From Lewinellaceae bacterium (GTDB lineage Bacteria > Bacteroidota > Bacteroidia > Chitinophagales > Saprospiraceae): a stretch of 64,000 nucleotides of DNA. Numbering within the stretch: the first letter of the stretch is position 1; every line of letters starts with the position of its first letter. Below, one piece after another: positions 53,066-60,951 of this stretch. The position numbers and the translations under genes are program-made. The notes below the pieces were generated by a model. It did no database searches and had not been told where the DNA came from. It saw only the letters and a list, made by a program, of their open reading frames with translations. Location: positions 744,001 to 808,000 of the forward strand of contig JACJYO010000001.1 of the NCBI GenBank assembly GCA_020636075.1, in the 5' to 3' direction.

Positions 53066-53149
53066 CCCGGGCATTTTGCCCGGGGAAAACGCTTAGCCAG
53101 TCATTCTTAGCCCAGCCATGAATGGCTGGGCTAAGAATGACTGGCTAAG
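53066..53149 (+). terminator. Two hairpins after the HMG-CoA lyase gene, one with a 28-bp perfect stem
   Basis: CCCGGGCA/TGCCCGGG at 53066-53084 directly after the stop. Then arms CTTAGCCAGTCATTCTTAGC onward (53092-53119) and the exact complement (53122-53149) with a 2-nt loop. No T-tract, but it should block transcription from either side of the convergent genes. Confidence 0.7.
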
Positions 53150-53198
53150 AAGCGGTTAGGACTCGAATCTGGAATGTCTGGAAAAAATCACTTACCGG

Positions 53199-55967
53199 TC
53201 AATTCGCTTTAACGATCCGGACCGCCCTGCTGCCACCTTCCGTTTCCAAGGTCAGGATATACATTCCCCCCGCCAGGTTTGCAGGCAGGTGCAACGCTTC
53301 GGTTTGCGGCCCGGCAGCGCGCCGTGCTCCCAAAAGCAAATCGCCAATCAACTGGCCCCTATTGTCAAATAGATGAATTTGGACCTTTTGCGGTCGGAGC
53401 AGTTCATATTCCAGGCCCAGGACTTCCCCGACCGGATTGGGGTATACGCGAATCGCACTGGATTCGTCGTTGGTATCGGCTACGCCGAGCGTAGGACCGG
53501 CAAGCAGTTGAAGCAGTATGAAGTTGTTGCGGTTACTTCCGGTGTGGATATTTCCGGCTACCAGAATATTGCCATTGGGTTGCAGGGCAAGTCCAACAGC
53601 AGCAGTTGCCGGATATTGAAAAACGCCCTGGTTGGCAAATGTTGGGTCCGGGCTGCCGTCGGGGTTCAGGCGCACGACAACAAAAGCGTTCGGGGCAATA
53701 CCGCCGGAAGCATTGGAATTCCTGCCGGAAATCAAAATCCGGCCGTCGGGCTGTACCTGGATATCGGTAGGCGTATTGTACACCTGGTCGATATCCAGCG
53801 TGCTGACCCCCTGCGTGGCAAATGCCGTATCGGTTTGTCCATTTGGGAAAAGGCGCATGACGACAAGGTCGCCGTTTGTGCACGCCAGCAAAATTTTCCC
53901 GTCCGGCAATTGGGTAAACGCCTCAATATTCAGAAAGCCGGGTTGGCTATTGGGAAAGAGCCGGTAACCCTGATCGCCAAAACTGGTATCCAAATCGCCG
54001 TCTGAATGCAGGCGGGCCAGAAAATGCCCCCCGGTAACCAAGGTGTCGAAACTTCTCCAAAGGCCGGAAGCCAGAATTTTCCCGTCGGCCGTAAATTCCA
54101 GCCGTTCCCAGTCGACCCGGCTTTGCGCATTGAACGGGTATGGCGCAATTCCGTTTTGGCCAAAGGTGCTATCCGGACTGCCACTGGGTAAAAAGCGGCG
54201 AAACAGCAACTCCTGCTGGAATTGTCCGGGATAGCCGGCAGCCAGAATTTTTCCGTCCGGCTGGATGAGCATGGCTTCAATGGTGCTTTCCGGAGCGGCA
54301 TCCAGCCGCACCTGGCTGTGCTGGCCAAAAGTTGAATCGGGGGCGCCATTGGGCATAAATCGCACTATCGCGGCTCGTTTATTGATCAATCCTCCAGCCA
54401 GAATTTTTTGGTCGGCTTGTTGGGCGAGCGCGATCCAGCCCTCCCAGCTTGGCGAATAATCCGATGCAACAATGCCCTGATTTCCAAAGGTATGATCGGG
54501 GCTTCCGTCGGGGAGGTAAGCGCACAGCGCGGCATTCAGATTTCCCAAAAACGTTGGATCGTTCAAGGCTGTACCGCCGAGCAGGATGGTTTCGTCGGAC
54601 CGGCGTAAAATGGCATAACAGTCATCATAGGAATTGCCCAGGTCAAGTTGCAAAACGCCGCCGTTCTGAAAGGCCGGATCCAGGGTGCCGTTTTCCAAAA
54701 TACGCAGCACTGTGATGTCGGCCTCCGTTAGTTTTTCCGACTTCCCGATCAGGTACATGGCGCCGTCCGGTCCGGGCAAAATCACGTACGAATTATCATC
54801 TCCGGCGCTCACCGATTGGATGAGCACGCCATTGGTGGCAAAGCCCGAATCGGGCGCCCCGGAAGCCAGCAGGCGCAGCACAAAAAAATCCCGATGATCA
54901 ATGTCCTCAGTCATGCCCGAAATAAGAATTTTCCCATCGGCCTGCACTTGCACATCGGTGCCCAGACTGCTGAACTGGCCGATTTCCTGTACGACTTTTC
55001 CGTTAATTCCAAAGGTGGAATCGATGCTGCCATCGGGGTGCAGCCGGGTCGCACTGATGCGCGCAATAAAATCATCGAATACGGAAAAACCGGCAAGCAG
55101 AATCTTCCCGTCGGGTTGCAGGGCAATGCCCCGGCTCAGATCGGTAAGCGCGTCGAAGTCGATGAGTTGGAAGCCGTTTGTTCCAAAACTTTGGTCCAGT
55201 TGACCGTTTTCCAAAAAACGCGCAACCAGAAAATCGGAGACAACCGGGTTGAAATAGTATTGTCCGGTCACCAGAATTTTTCCATCGGGAAGCAACAGCG
55301 CATCAAACGTAACATCGGAGCTCGGCGAAAAGGAATGCACAACTTTACCATTGATCCCGAAACTACTGTCGGGCTGGCCGTTTTCCAAAAAACAAGCCAG
55401 CGCAATATCTGCCTCACCCTGGGGCTGCACCGTAGTTCCGACGGCAATGATCTTACCATCATCCCGGACCAATACGGTTTCGAGAAATTCATCGCCGTTA
55501 TTAAAATTGGAAATGACGGCGCCGTTGTTGCCGAAAGCAGGGTCGCGTTGGCCATTGGGCAATATTCGAAGCAGGCCGAAGTCTTTTAGGTGCGAAGGAT
55601 AGGTGACCGTGCCGCCGATCAGGGTATTTCCGTTTGGGTACAACGCCACGGAATAAGCGATTTCCCGTTGAGGGCTCAGTGAACGGATCATAATGCCGTC
55701 AAGATCAAAGTCGGGGTCCGGATCGCCATTGGGCAACAGCTGTATGGCGGCAAAGGCATCCAGCGAGTCGAGTTCAGCACTTCCCACGATGAGTATCCGG
55801 CCGTCGGGCCGGCGCACGGCGTTGAACGCCTGATCGTCTGAGGGATAGATGTTGGTCGTCACCACACCGGCTTTACCAAAGTTGGCGTCAAGGGTGCCGG
55901 GTTGGGCATACAGCAGGTTTGAAATAAAAAACAGGCAAAGGGAAATCAGTAGTCTGAAGGCAGGCAT
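53199..55967 (-). CDS. Secreted delta-60 repeat protein with T9SS sorting domain
   Basis: 922 residues, signal peptide PAFRLLISLCLFFISNLLYAQ. The body is about fourteen delta-60 repeats of 50-60 residues, each with the pattern LQPDGKILLAG and F.RLLPNGxPDxxFGxNG (for example LRNGSPDSTF-type units such as MPNGAPDSTFGQHSQV and FLPSGSPDSTFGQNGI), forming a propeller-like structure. The last 85 residues are a sorting domain: VYPNPVGEVLGLEYE, QIHLFDNRGQLIGDLLLG, GGMYILTLETEGGSRAVRIV. It is probably exported and surface attached by the type IX system. Function unknown. Confidence 0.9.
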   Translation of the reverse strand: MPAFRLLISLCLFFISNLLYAQPGTLDANFGKAGVVTTNIYPSDDQAFNAVRRPDGRILIVGSAELDSLDAFAAIQLLPNGDPDPDFDLDGIMIRSLSPQREIAYSVALYPNGNTLIGGTVTYPSHLKDFGLLRILPNGQRDPAFGNNGAVISNFNNGDEFLETVLVRDDGKIIAVGTTVQPQGEADIALACFLENGQPDSSFGINGKVVHSFSPSSDVTFDALLLPDGKILVTGQYYFNPVVSDFLVARFLENGQLDQSFGTNGFQLIDFDALTDLSRGIALQPDGKILLAGFSVFDDFIARISATRLHPDGSIDSTFGINGKVVQEIGQFSSLGTDVQVQADGKILISGMTEDIDHRDFFVLRLLASGAPDSGFATNGVLIQSVSAGDDNSYVILPGPDGAMYLIGKSEKLTEADITVLRILENGTLDPAFQNGGVLQLDLGNSYDDCYAILRRSDETILLGGTALNDPTFLGNLNAALCAYLPDGSPDHTFGNQGIVASDYSPSWEGWIALAQQADQKILAGGLINKRAAIVRFMPNGAPDSTFGQHSQVRLDAAPESTIEAMLIQPDGKILAAGYPGQFQQELLFRRFLPSGSPDSTFGQNGIAPYPFNAQSRVDWERLEFTADGKILASGLWRSFDTLVTGGHFLARLHSDGDLDTSFGDQGYRLFPNSQPGFLNIEAFTQLPDGKILLACTNGDLVVMRLFPNGQTDTAFATQGVSTLDIDQVYNTPTDIQVQPDGRILISGRNSNASGGIAPNAFVVVRLNPDGSPDPTFANQGVFQYPATAAVGLALQPNGNILVAGNIHTGSNRNNFILLQLLAGPTLGVADTNDESSAIRVYPNPVGEVLGLEYELLRPQKVQIHLFDNRGQLIGDLLLGARRAAGPQTEALHLPANLAGGMYILTLETEGGSRAVRIVKAN

Positions 55968-56069
55968 AAATGCGCTTGTTTTGGGTTACAACAGGAAATA
56001 TGGAGTAGGCAAAAACTGTATTGCAAAAATAGCTTGATTTGCAGGATACGAATGGTTTTGCTCGTACAT

Positions 56070-56077
56070 TTGCCCCC
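56070..56077 (+). promoter_or_regulatory. Candidate Bacteroidota -7 box for the MBOAT gene
   Basis: TACATTTG fits the TAnnTTTG consensus exactly and lies 19 bp before the ATG at 56096. It also argues against the upstream TTG start at 56039, which would lie before the promoter. No clear -33 element at the ideal distance. Confidence 0.4.
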
Positions 56078-56095
56078 CTACCCTTCAGATGCGCG

Positions 56096-57565
56096 ATGTT
56101 TTCCTTCGATCCCTCCAAGATTCTCGACCAGTTTCTATACCACCCGGAATCCCCGCTCCTGTTCAGCAGCGGCCTTTTTCTGTTTTTCTTTTTGGGGTTC
56201 CTGCTGGTGTACCGGCTATTGAAATCCAATGAGCGCGGTCGGATCTTCTGGTGTATTCTGTTCTCGATCTATTTTTATTACAAAAGCAGCGGCATCTATT
56301 TTTTGCTGTTGATCGCCAGTGTACTGGTCGATTTTTTTGTGGCCAAATGGATCGAGCAGTCGGAGTCCAAACGGGCAAAAGGCTGGTTGCTGGTGCTGAG
56401 CCTGACCGCTAATTTGGGTATGCTGGCCTATTTCAAGTACACCAATTATTTTCTCGAGTTGTGGACTGGCCTCAGCGGTGGCCAACCGCTGCATTTCGAT
56501 ATTTTCCTGCCGGTCGGGATTTCCTTTTTCACCTTTCAGTCGTTGAGTTACACCATCGATGTATACAGGGGCAATCTGAAAGCGCTGGACAACCTGTGGG
56601 ATTTCACCTTTTTCGTCACCTTCTTTCCGCAAATGGTGGCTGGGCCCATTGTTCGGGCTGCCGATTTTTTGCCGCAGATTAACCAGCCGCTGATGATCAC
56701 CCGGGAGATGTTTGGCCGCGGGGTGTTTTTGTTTTGCATTGGCTTGTTTAAAAAAGCCGTCATTTCGGACTATATCAGCCTGAATTTTGTCGACCGGGTG
56801 TTCGACTCACCGACGCAGTATACCGGCCTGGAGAATCTGTTTGGTGTGTACGGCTATGCCTTGCAGATCTACTGCGACTTCAGCGGATATTCCGACATGG
56901 CGATCGGGATCGGGCTGTTGTTGGGCTACCATTTCCCGATCAACTTCAACTCGCCGTACCAGTCGTTGAGCATAACCGAATTTTGGCGGCGCTGGCACAT
57001 ATCGCTGTCAACCTGGCTGCGCGACTACCTGTACATCTCCCTGGGTGGCAATCGCAAGGGGCGCGCGCGAACCTACATCAATCTGATGCTCACGATGTTG
57101 CTTGGGGGCTTGTGGCACGGGGCTGCCACGCGGTTTATCCTCTGGGGTGGCTTGCATGGCATGGCACTGGCTGTGGAACGGTGGTGGAAAGATATTTTCC
57201 CGGGGAGGCCCGGCGTCGTGCGCAAATTTTTGGGTGGCGTGTGGACGTTCCACTTTGTTTGCCTGTGCTGGATACTCTTCCGGGCAAAGGATATGGCGTC
57301 AGTGCAGTTGATGCTCGAACAGATCGCCTTTAATTTTCACCCGGAAATCTTGTGGGAATTCCTCCAGGGGTACGGCCCCGTTGTGTTTTGGATGGCTCTT
57401 GGTTACGGCCTCCATTTGCTGCCAACTACCTGGGAACGCGCTGCAGAGCGACAGGTTACAGCCCTGCATTGGGTAGCAAAAGCTTTACTCATCTGCCTGG
57501 TAGCGGTGTTGGTGATGCAGGTAAAATCGTCCGATGTGCAACCGTTTATTTACTTCCAGTTTTAG
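56096..57565 (+). CDS. MBOAT-family O-acyltransferase (AlgI-like)
   Basis: 489 residues, many membrane helices. AlgI/DltB-like features: FSIYFYYKSSGIYFLLLIAS, LGMLAYFKYTNYFLE, LPVGISFFTFQSLSYTIDVY, FFPQMVAGPIVRAADFLPQI, IYCDFSGYSDMAIGIGLLLG, FWRRWHISLSTWLRDYLYIS and the catalytic-His region GGLWHGAATRFILWGGLHGM. It moves acyl groups, probably acetyl, across the membrane onto an extracellular polysaccharide. The usual AlgJ/AlgX-type partner is not adjacent: the next gene is convergent. The stop overlaps the end of that convergent gene by 20 bp. Confidence 0.92.
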   Translation: MFSFDPSKILDQFLYHPESPLLFSSGLFLFFFLGFLLVYRLLKSNERGRIFWCILFSIYFYYKSSGIYFLLLIASVLVDFFVAKWIEQSESKRAKGWLLVLSLTANLGMLAYFKYTNYFLELWTGLSGGQPLHFDIFLPVGISFFTFQSLSYTIDVYRGNLKALDNLWDFTFFVTFFPQMVAGPIVRAADFLPQINQPLMITREMFGRGVFLFCIGLFKKAVISDYISLNFVDRVFDSPTQYTGLENLFGVYGYALQIYCDFSGYSDMAIGIGLLLGYHFPINFNSPYQSLSITEFWRRWHISLSTWLRDYLYISLGGNRKGRARTYINLMLTMLLGGLWHGAATRFILWGGLHGMALAVERWWKDIFPGRPGVVRKFLGGVWTFHFVCLCWILFRAKDMASVQLMLEQIAFNFHPEILWEFLQGYGPVVFWMALGYGLHLLPTTWERAAERQVTALHWVAKALLICLVAVLVMQVKSSDVQPFIYFQF

Positions 57566-59288
57566 GGCATTTCTTTTTCAGCAAGGCACGGATCTCGTTA
57601 CATTTCTCTTGCAACCACTCATGGTCTACCGTTGGTTTTTGTGTAAGCAGGTAGTGGATGTCGTCGAGTTCCTGTCGCATGGAAGTACAGTTGACCGATT
57701 GCTGGAGTTGCAGTTTTTCCCGCAACCGGAACAGCCGGAGAGAGACTTCATAAAAACCGAGGATACCCGCCTGGCGGTCGGGTGGCAGGAGTTTGTTTTC
57801 CCTGATGCGTTTTTGGGTGGCTCGCCGCATATTCACGCCTTCCGGGTCGAGCAGGTTACCGAGTTCATAGCGAATTCGGATATCCAAGGTGGCTGCCAGG
57901 GAGTACAGGGTCGGATCATCGGACGCGCCGTAGTTGAAGTAATGGGGCAGGCGTTTTTCCGCTTCTTTATGTTGTTTTTGTGCAAAATGAAACATCGCAT
58001 AGCCGATATCAGCCACGAGTTCCGGTTCGGGCGCCGCAGAGATTTTGGGTGCAAATTCTTTCAGAAAAGCGGCTGCCCAATCCAGGTGCCCGAGTTTAAT
58101 CGCATTAAAGAGGGTGTTTTGGAAATGTGAACTTTGAATATTTTCCTTGTTTCGACGCAATTGCTCGATATCTTCCTGATGCGAGCGGAATAGTTTTTCC
58201 AAAAATGACCGATCGCGCGTTTGCCTGTAACGGCGGGCCCAGTAGGAACGGACGATAATATTGAAGTCCTTAAACCGGCGGGCCGGCACTAAATCGCGGT
58301 GTTGTTGCAACAGGGTAAAAAACTGATCGGCCAGCGGGTCCGTTTTTTCCGGCGTTTTTTTGCTCAGCAGTTGGAGCAGGGTAAAATAGATATCGATACC
58401 GGGGTCGTCCACATGGTAATTGTGTTTAACCAGCAACTTGACCATTTTGATCGTCAGTTTTTGGTTGGTTTTCAACCGGCGGTACTCGTCGGAGTCTTCG
58501 CTGAAGGGAATGGCCATCTGCTGGAGGTGCAACAGTTTGCATATCTGATCCAGCTTGCCGAGCATGTAAAAGCGATCCAGGTTTTCCGATGCGACGAGCA
58601 GGTTGTTGATCCCGCCTTTGGCTGTCCATTCGTGCAGACTTTCATAAATCGCCTTTTCCTGTTCGGCTAAATAGCGGAAGTAAAAAAAATCGCTGTATTC
58701 GTATTCTTCAAACAAGCTGAATTGCTGCTCTTCCTCAAAAACCGACTGCAATTCCTGATACAGGCTTTGGAAATAGTACTCCGTTTTTTTGACGCGACGT
58801 TGCTTACCCTTTGGCGTCGGCTCGGGCCGGGCTGGTCCCGGCACATCCGGGGCGTCAATTGGTTTTTGCAGCAACCGTTCGCTGTAGAAGCGCATGAGTG
58901 CCAGTTGTTGGCGTGCAAAATTGAGCAGCGCAACGGGGTCTTGTGTGATGTTGGTTTTCCGGCCACCGCGCACCACGCGACCGTCTTTTACCGCCGAATA
59001 CCGGAAATTAATAAACTGTTTGACGATATGCATCAGTTGCGCCATGGTGCGCTCCACTTCGTTTTCAGGTTTGCTGCGCGTGGGGAAGAGTTTTTTTCCC
59101 ACTACATTTTTCACCAGCGCCGGACTTTGAAAGTGCGGGTAATGCTCCTGGAGATAAGTAAAAAGTCGCACCGTATCCTGAAAACGGTTGACTTCATTGA
59201 AAATGGGTGACTCTACGAATAACGCAAGCGTTTCGAACTCCTCTGGGTTCAGCAATTGCATGGTTCGGAGCAGCGGGCTTTCCTGCAT
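57546..59288 (-). CDS. Large helical protein of unknown function
   Basis: 580 residues, no signal or membrane segment, Leu/Gln/Arg-rich and helical throughout, as in TPR or HEAT-like scaffolds (MQLLNPEEFETLALFVESPI, YYFQSLYQELQSVFEEEQQF, FLEKLFRSHQEDIEQLRR, YAMFHFAQKQHKEAEKRLPH). A Pro/Lys-rich linker is near 150 (PARPEPTPKGKQRRVKKTE). It ends with a lysine tail, sharing 20 bp with the MBOAT gene's end. Such proteins are common in this phylum but have no known role. Confidence 0.8.
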   Translation of the reverse strand: MQESPLLRTMQLLNPEEFETLALFVESPIFNEVNRFQDTVRLFTYLQEHYPHFQSPALVKNVVGKKLFPTRSKPENEVERTMAQLMHIVKQFINFRYSAVKDGRVVRGGRKTNITQDPVALLNFARQQLALMRFYSERLLQKPIDAPDVPGPARPEPTPKGKQRRVKKTEYYFQSLYQELQSVFEEEQQFSLFEEYEYSDFFYFRYLAEQEKAIYESLHEWTAKGGINNLLVASENLDRFYMLGKLDQICKLLHLQQMAIPFSEDSDEYRRLKTNQKLTIKMVKLLVKHNYHVDDPGIDIYFTLLQLLSKKTPEKTDPLADQFFTLLQQHRDLVPARRFKDFNIIVRSYWARRYRQTRDRSFLEKLFRSHQEDIEQLRRNKENIQSSHFQNTLFNAIKLGHLDWAAAFLKEFAPKISAAPEPELVADIGYAMFHFAQKQHKEAEKRLPHYFNYGASDDPTLYSLAATLDIRIRYELGNLLDPEGVNMRRATQKRIRENKLLPPDRQAGILGFYEVSLRLFRLREKLQLQQSVNCTSMRQELDDIHYLLTQKPTVDHEWLQEKCNEIRALLKKKCPKTGSK

Positions 59289-59400
59289 TGCATGGAATGA
59301 TTGAGTGATTGAGTGATTGGATGATTGGGAGGGAGAGGTGTTGAGGAGGGCTTAAAAGTCCGGAATACGGCGGGTACTGCCAAAAATTTCGGGAGGGTTT

Positions 59401-59505
59401 ATGGAAGTAAAGCCTGTTTTCGTGTTTGTGGTGCCGGGACGGGTGGGCGCATCTTTGTCCTATCACCGCGAGCCTAAGCGGAGACGAACCCTGAAAAACC
59501 ATTAA
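59401..59505 (+). CDS. Micro-ORF 1, MEVKPVFVF-type (34 residues)
   Basis: ATG at 59401 preceded by CGGGAGGGTTT, a Shine-Dalgarno-like run that is rare in this phylum. Sequence MEVKPVFVFVVPGRVGASLS then YHREPKRRRTLKNH. Its first nine codons match micro-ORF 2 closely. Meaning unknown; may be part of a duplicated non-coding element. Confidence 0.3.
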   Translation: MEVKPVFVFVVPGRVGASLSYHREPKRRRTLKNH

Positions 59506-59860
59506 GAAAAGGGAAATTGCAATGTGTACTGTTCATGGTAAGCCCCTTAAAACCAAAAACACCTAAACCTTTTTTACGACGGTTTAACCTCGAATGCCTT
59601 GGCTCTTTATTCCCAAAGCCGTTTGCGCTCCGACACGACTGATGCACCTTGGCTCACAAACCCCAATGGAACCAACCGACCGGGATTCTGTATCGGTCTG
59701 TGCTCGGAAACGCAAGTAAACGCCCGGTTTCAACCCGGTGACAACTGGGCGTTTATTATCTGCCGGTCCTCCGGTCCGGCGTAATCCGGATCTCTGGTCC
59801 GGAAAACAAAACCGGGCGGACAATCCGTCTTCCCCAAAAAAAGAAAAAAGGAGGGCAAAA

Positions 59861-59956
59861 ATGGAAGTAAAACCAATTTTCGTGTTTGCCCATCCAACGT
59901 CAAACCCAAGATCTTTGCCCCATCAAAGTACGCTTCGAGCCCCAACTAACCAATAG
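59861..59956 (+). CDS. Micro-ORF 2, MEVKPIFVF-type (31 residues)
   Basis: ATG at 59861 preceded by AAAGGAGGGCAAAA, a strong Shine-Dalgarno match. Sequence MEVKPIFVFAHPTSNPRSLP then HQSTLRAPTNQ. About 100 bp further a terminator ends any transcript. The similarity to micro-ORF 1 covers about 30 bp plus ATCTTTGYCCYATCA further on. Confidence 0.35.
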   Translation: MEVKPIFVFAHPTSNPRSLPHQSTLRAPTNQ

Positions 59957-60057
59957 CGTTTGCGGCTAATGAAGCTACAGACCAAATTTGAAAACGAAAC
60001 CCTGGCGGGGGGCTTGGCCCCATTAAACCAAACCTTAGCCTTCAAAGGATCAATTGG

Positions 60058-60090
60058 GCCTGTTCTCCTACCCGGGGACAGGCTTTTTTT
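60058..60090 (+). terminator. Rho-independent terminator
   Basis: GCCTGTTC (60058-60065) pairs with GGACAGGC (60076-60083) with one G-U pair, then TTTTTTT. It ends whatever transcript covers 59.6-60.0 kb, supporting transcription of that stretch. Confidence 0.75.
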
Positions 60091-60107
60091 GTTGTTGAGA
60101 AGACTGA

Positions 60108-60246
60108 ATCATAAGTCGTTATTTACGATTTACGAGTGCCGATTTGCGATTATTTAGCATTGTAAGAAGTGAAATATCTACACTATCGAGATGTCACAAA
60201 TCGTAATTCGTAAATCCAAAATCGTAAATCTGCCCGTTGAAGGCAG
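60108..60246. repeat. Long dispersed element B, copy 2
   Basis: CATAAGTCGTTATTTACGAT, TTACGAGTGCCGATTTGCGA, AAGAAGTGAAATATCTACAC, then AATCGTAATTCGTAAATCCA and AAATCGTAAATC. About 85-90% like copy 1 by eye, same orientation. Confidence 0.88.
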
Positions 60247-60268
60247 CCTCCTCAACCCAACAATAGCA

Positions 60269-60712
60269 CTACACCAATTTGGCCTCCAATTCAATCGGAA
60301 CTGCGGCAAGCGCCTTGCTCACCGGGCAACCTGCCTTGGCGCCGTTGGCCATTTCTTTAAATTTTTCTTCAGAAATACCGGGAATTTCCGCTTCGAGATT
60401 GAGCGTGATTTGTGCAAAACTCCAGCCGCTGTCACTTTTTTCCATGAGAATGGTCGCCGAGCAGCGCAATTCAGTCGGCGTATAGCCCGCATTGGTGAGA
60501 CCGAAACTAAGCGCCATGGTATAACAACCGGCATGTGCGGCAGCGATCAATTCTTCCGGGTTGGTACCGGCTTTGCCATCCTCATTTTGAAAGCGGAGTT
60601 TAGCCGAATATGGGGTATCCTGAAATAAACCTGAGGGGCCGTTGAGGGTGCCGGTGCCATCAGGGCCGGTACCTTTCCAGATTGCAGATGCCGTGCGTTT
60701 GAATGAAGCCAT
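60269..60712 (-). CDS. OsmC-family peroxiredoxin
   Basis: 147 residues of the OsmC subgroup. The two reactive cysteines are Cys63 in HAGCYTMALSF and Cys129 in KAGCPVSKALA, the thiol pair that reduces organic hydroperoxides. TNPEELIAAAHAGC is the family signature. SFAQITLNLEAEIPGISEEK and KFKEMANGAK are typical of OsmC (Ohr would have a different spacing). Its reductant is not in view. Start ATG at 60712. Confidence 0.93.
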   Translation of the reverse strand: MASFKRTASAIWKGTGPDGTGTLNGPSGLFQDTPYSAKLRFQNEDGKAGTNPEELIAAAHAGCYTMALSFGLTNAGYTPTELRCSATILMEKSDSGWSFAQITLNLEAEIPGISEEKFKEMANGAKAGCPVSKALAAVPIELEAKLV

Positions 60713-60889
60713 GGGAATGTTTTGAGTTTTAAGTTGTAAAAAGTGAAATACAGGGTAAAATTAGTGGTTTTCGTTGGGTAACAGGAAGAATCCGGGTTTG
60801 GTTTGGAATTTGCCTGTAAAAGATCGCCAAGGCCAATGGTGAAACCGGATAAGCTTTGAACGCTGTTTCATTTTTCAACCCAATTTCCG

Positions 60890-60897
60890 CACCTTTG
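60890..60897 (+). promoter_or_regulatory. Candidate -7 box for glyS
   Basis: CACCTTTG followed by CGCC, close to TAnnTTTG, 55 bp before the ATG at 60952. It supports the start at 60952 rather than the upstream ATG at 60856. Confidence 0.4.
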
Positions 60898-60951
60898 CGC
60901 CGCTTTTTAACATTCACTCACTTAGCTACTGCCCCATTTATTTTTGTTGCT

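Larger units (their letters stand above)
59289..60268. other. 1-kb gap with small reading frames, hairpins and a repeat element
   Basis: No full-size gene. It contains two short similar frames, the hairpin AAACGCCC...GGGCGTTT (59718-59754), CCGG-rich palindromes near 59762-59810, a terminator at 60058 and repeat element B. Annotated separately below. Confidence 0.6.

Noticed and set aside
59590..59960. Possible variable repeat/template of a diversity-generating retroelement, suggested by a TNRPGF-like protein end and repeated text
   Set aside because: No reverse transcriptase, no adenine-specific differences, and the similarity between the two copies is limited to short stretches.
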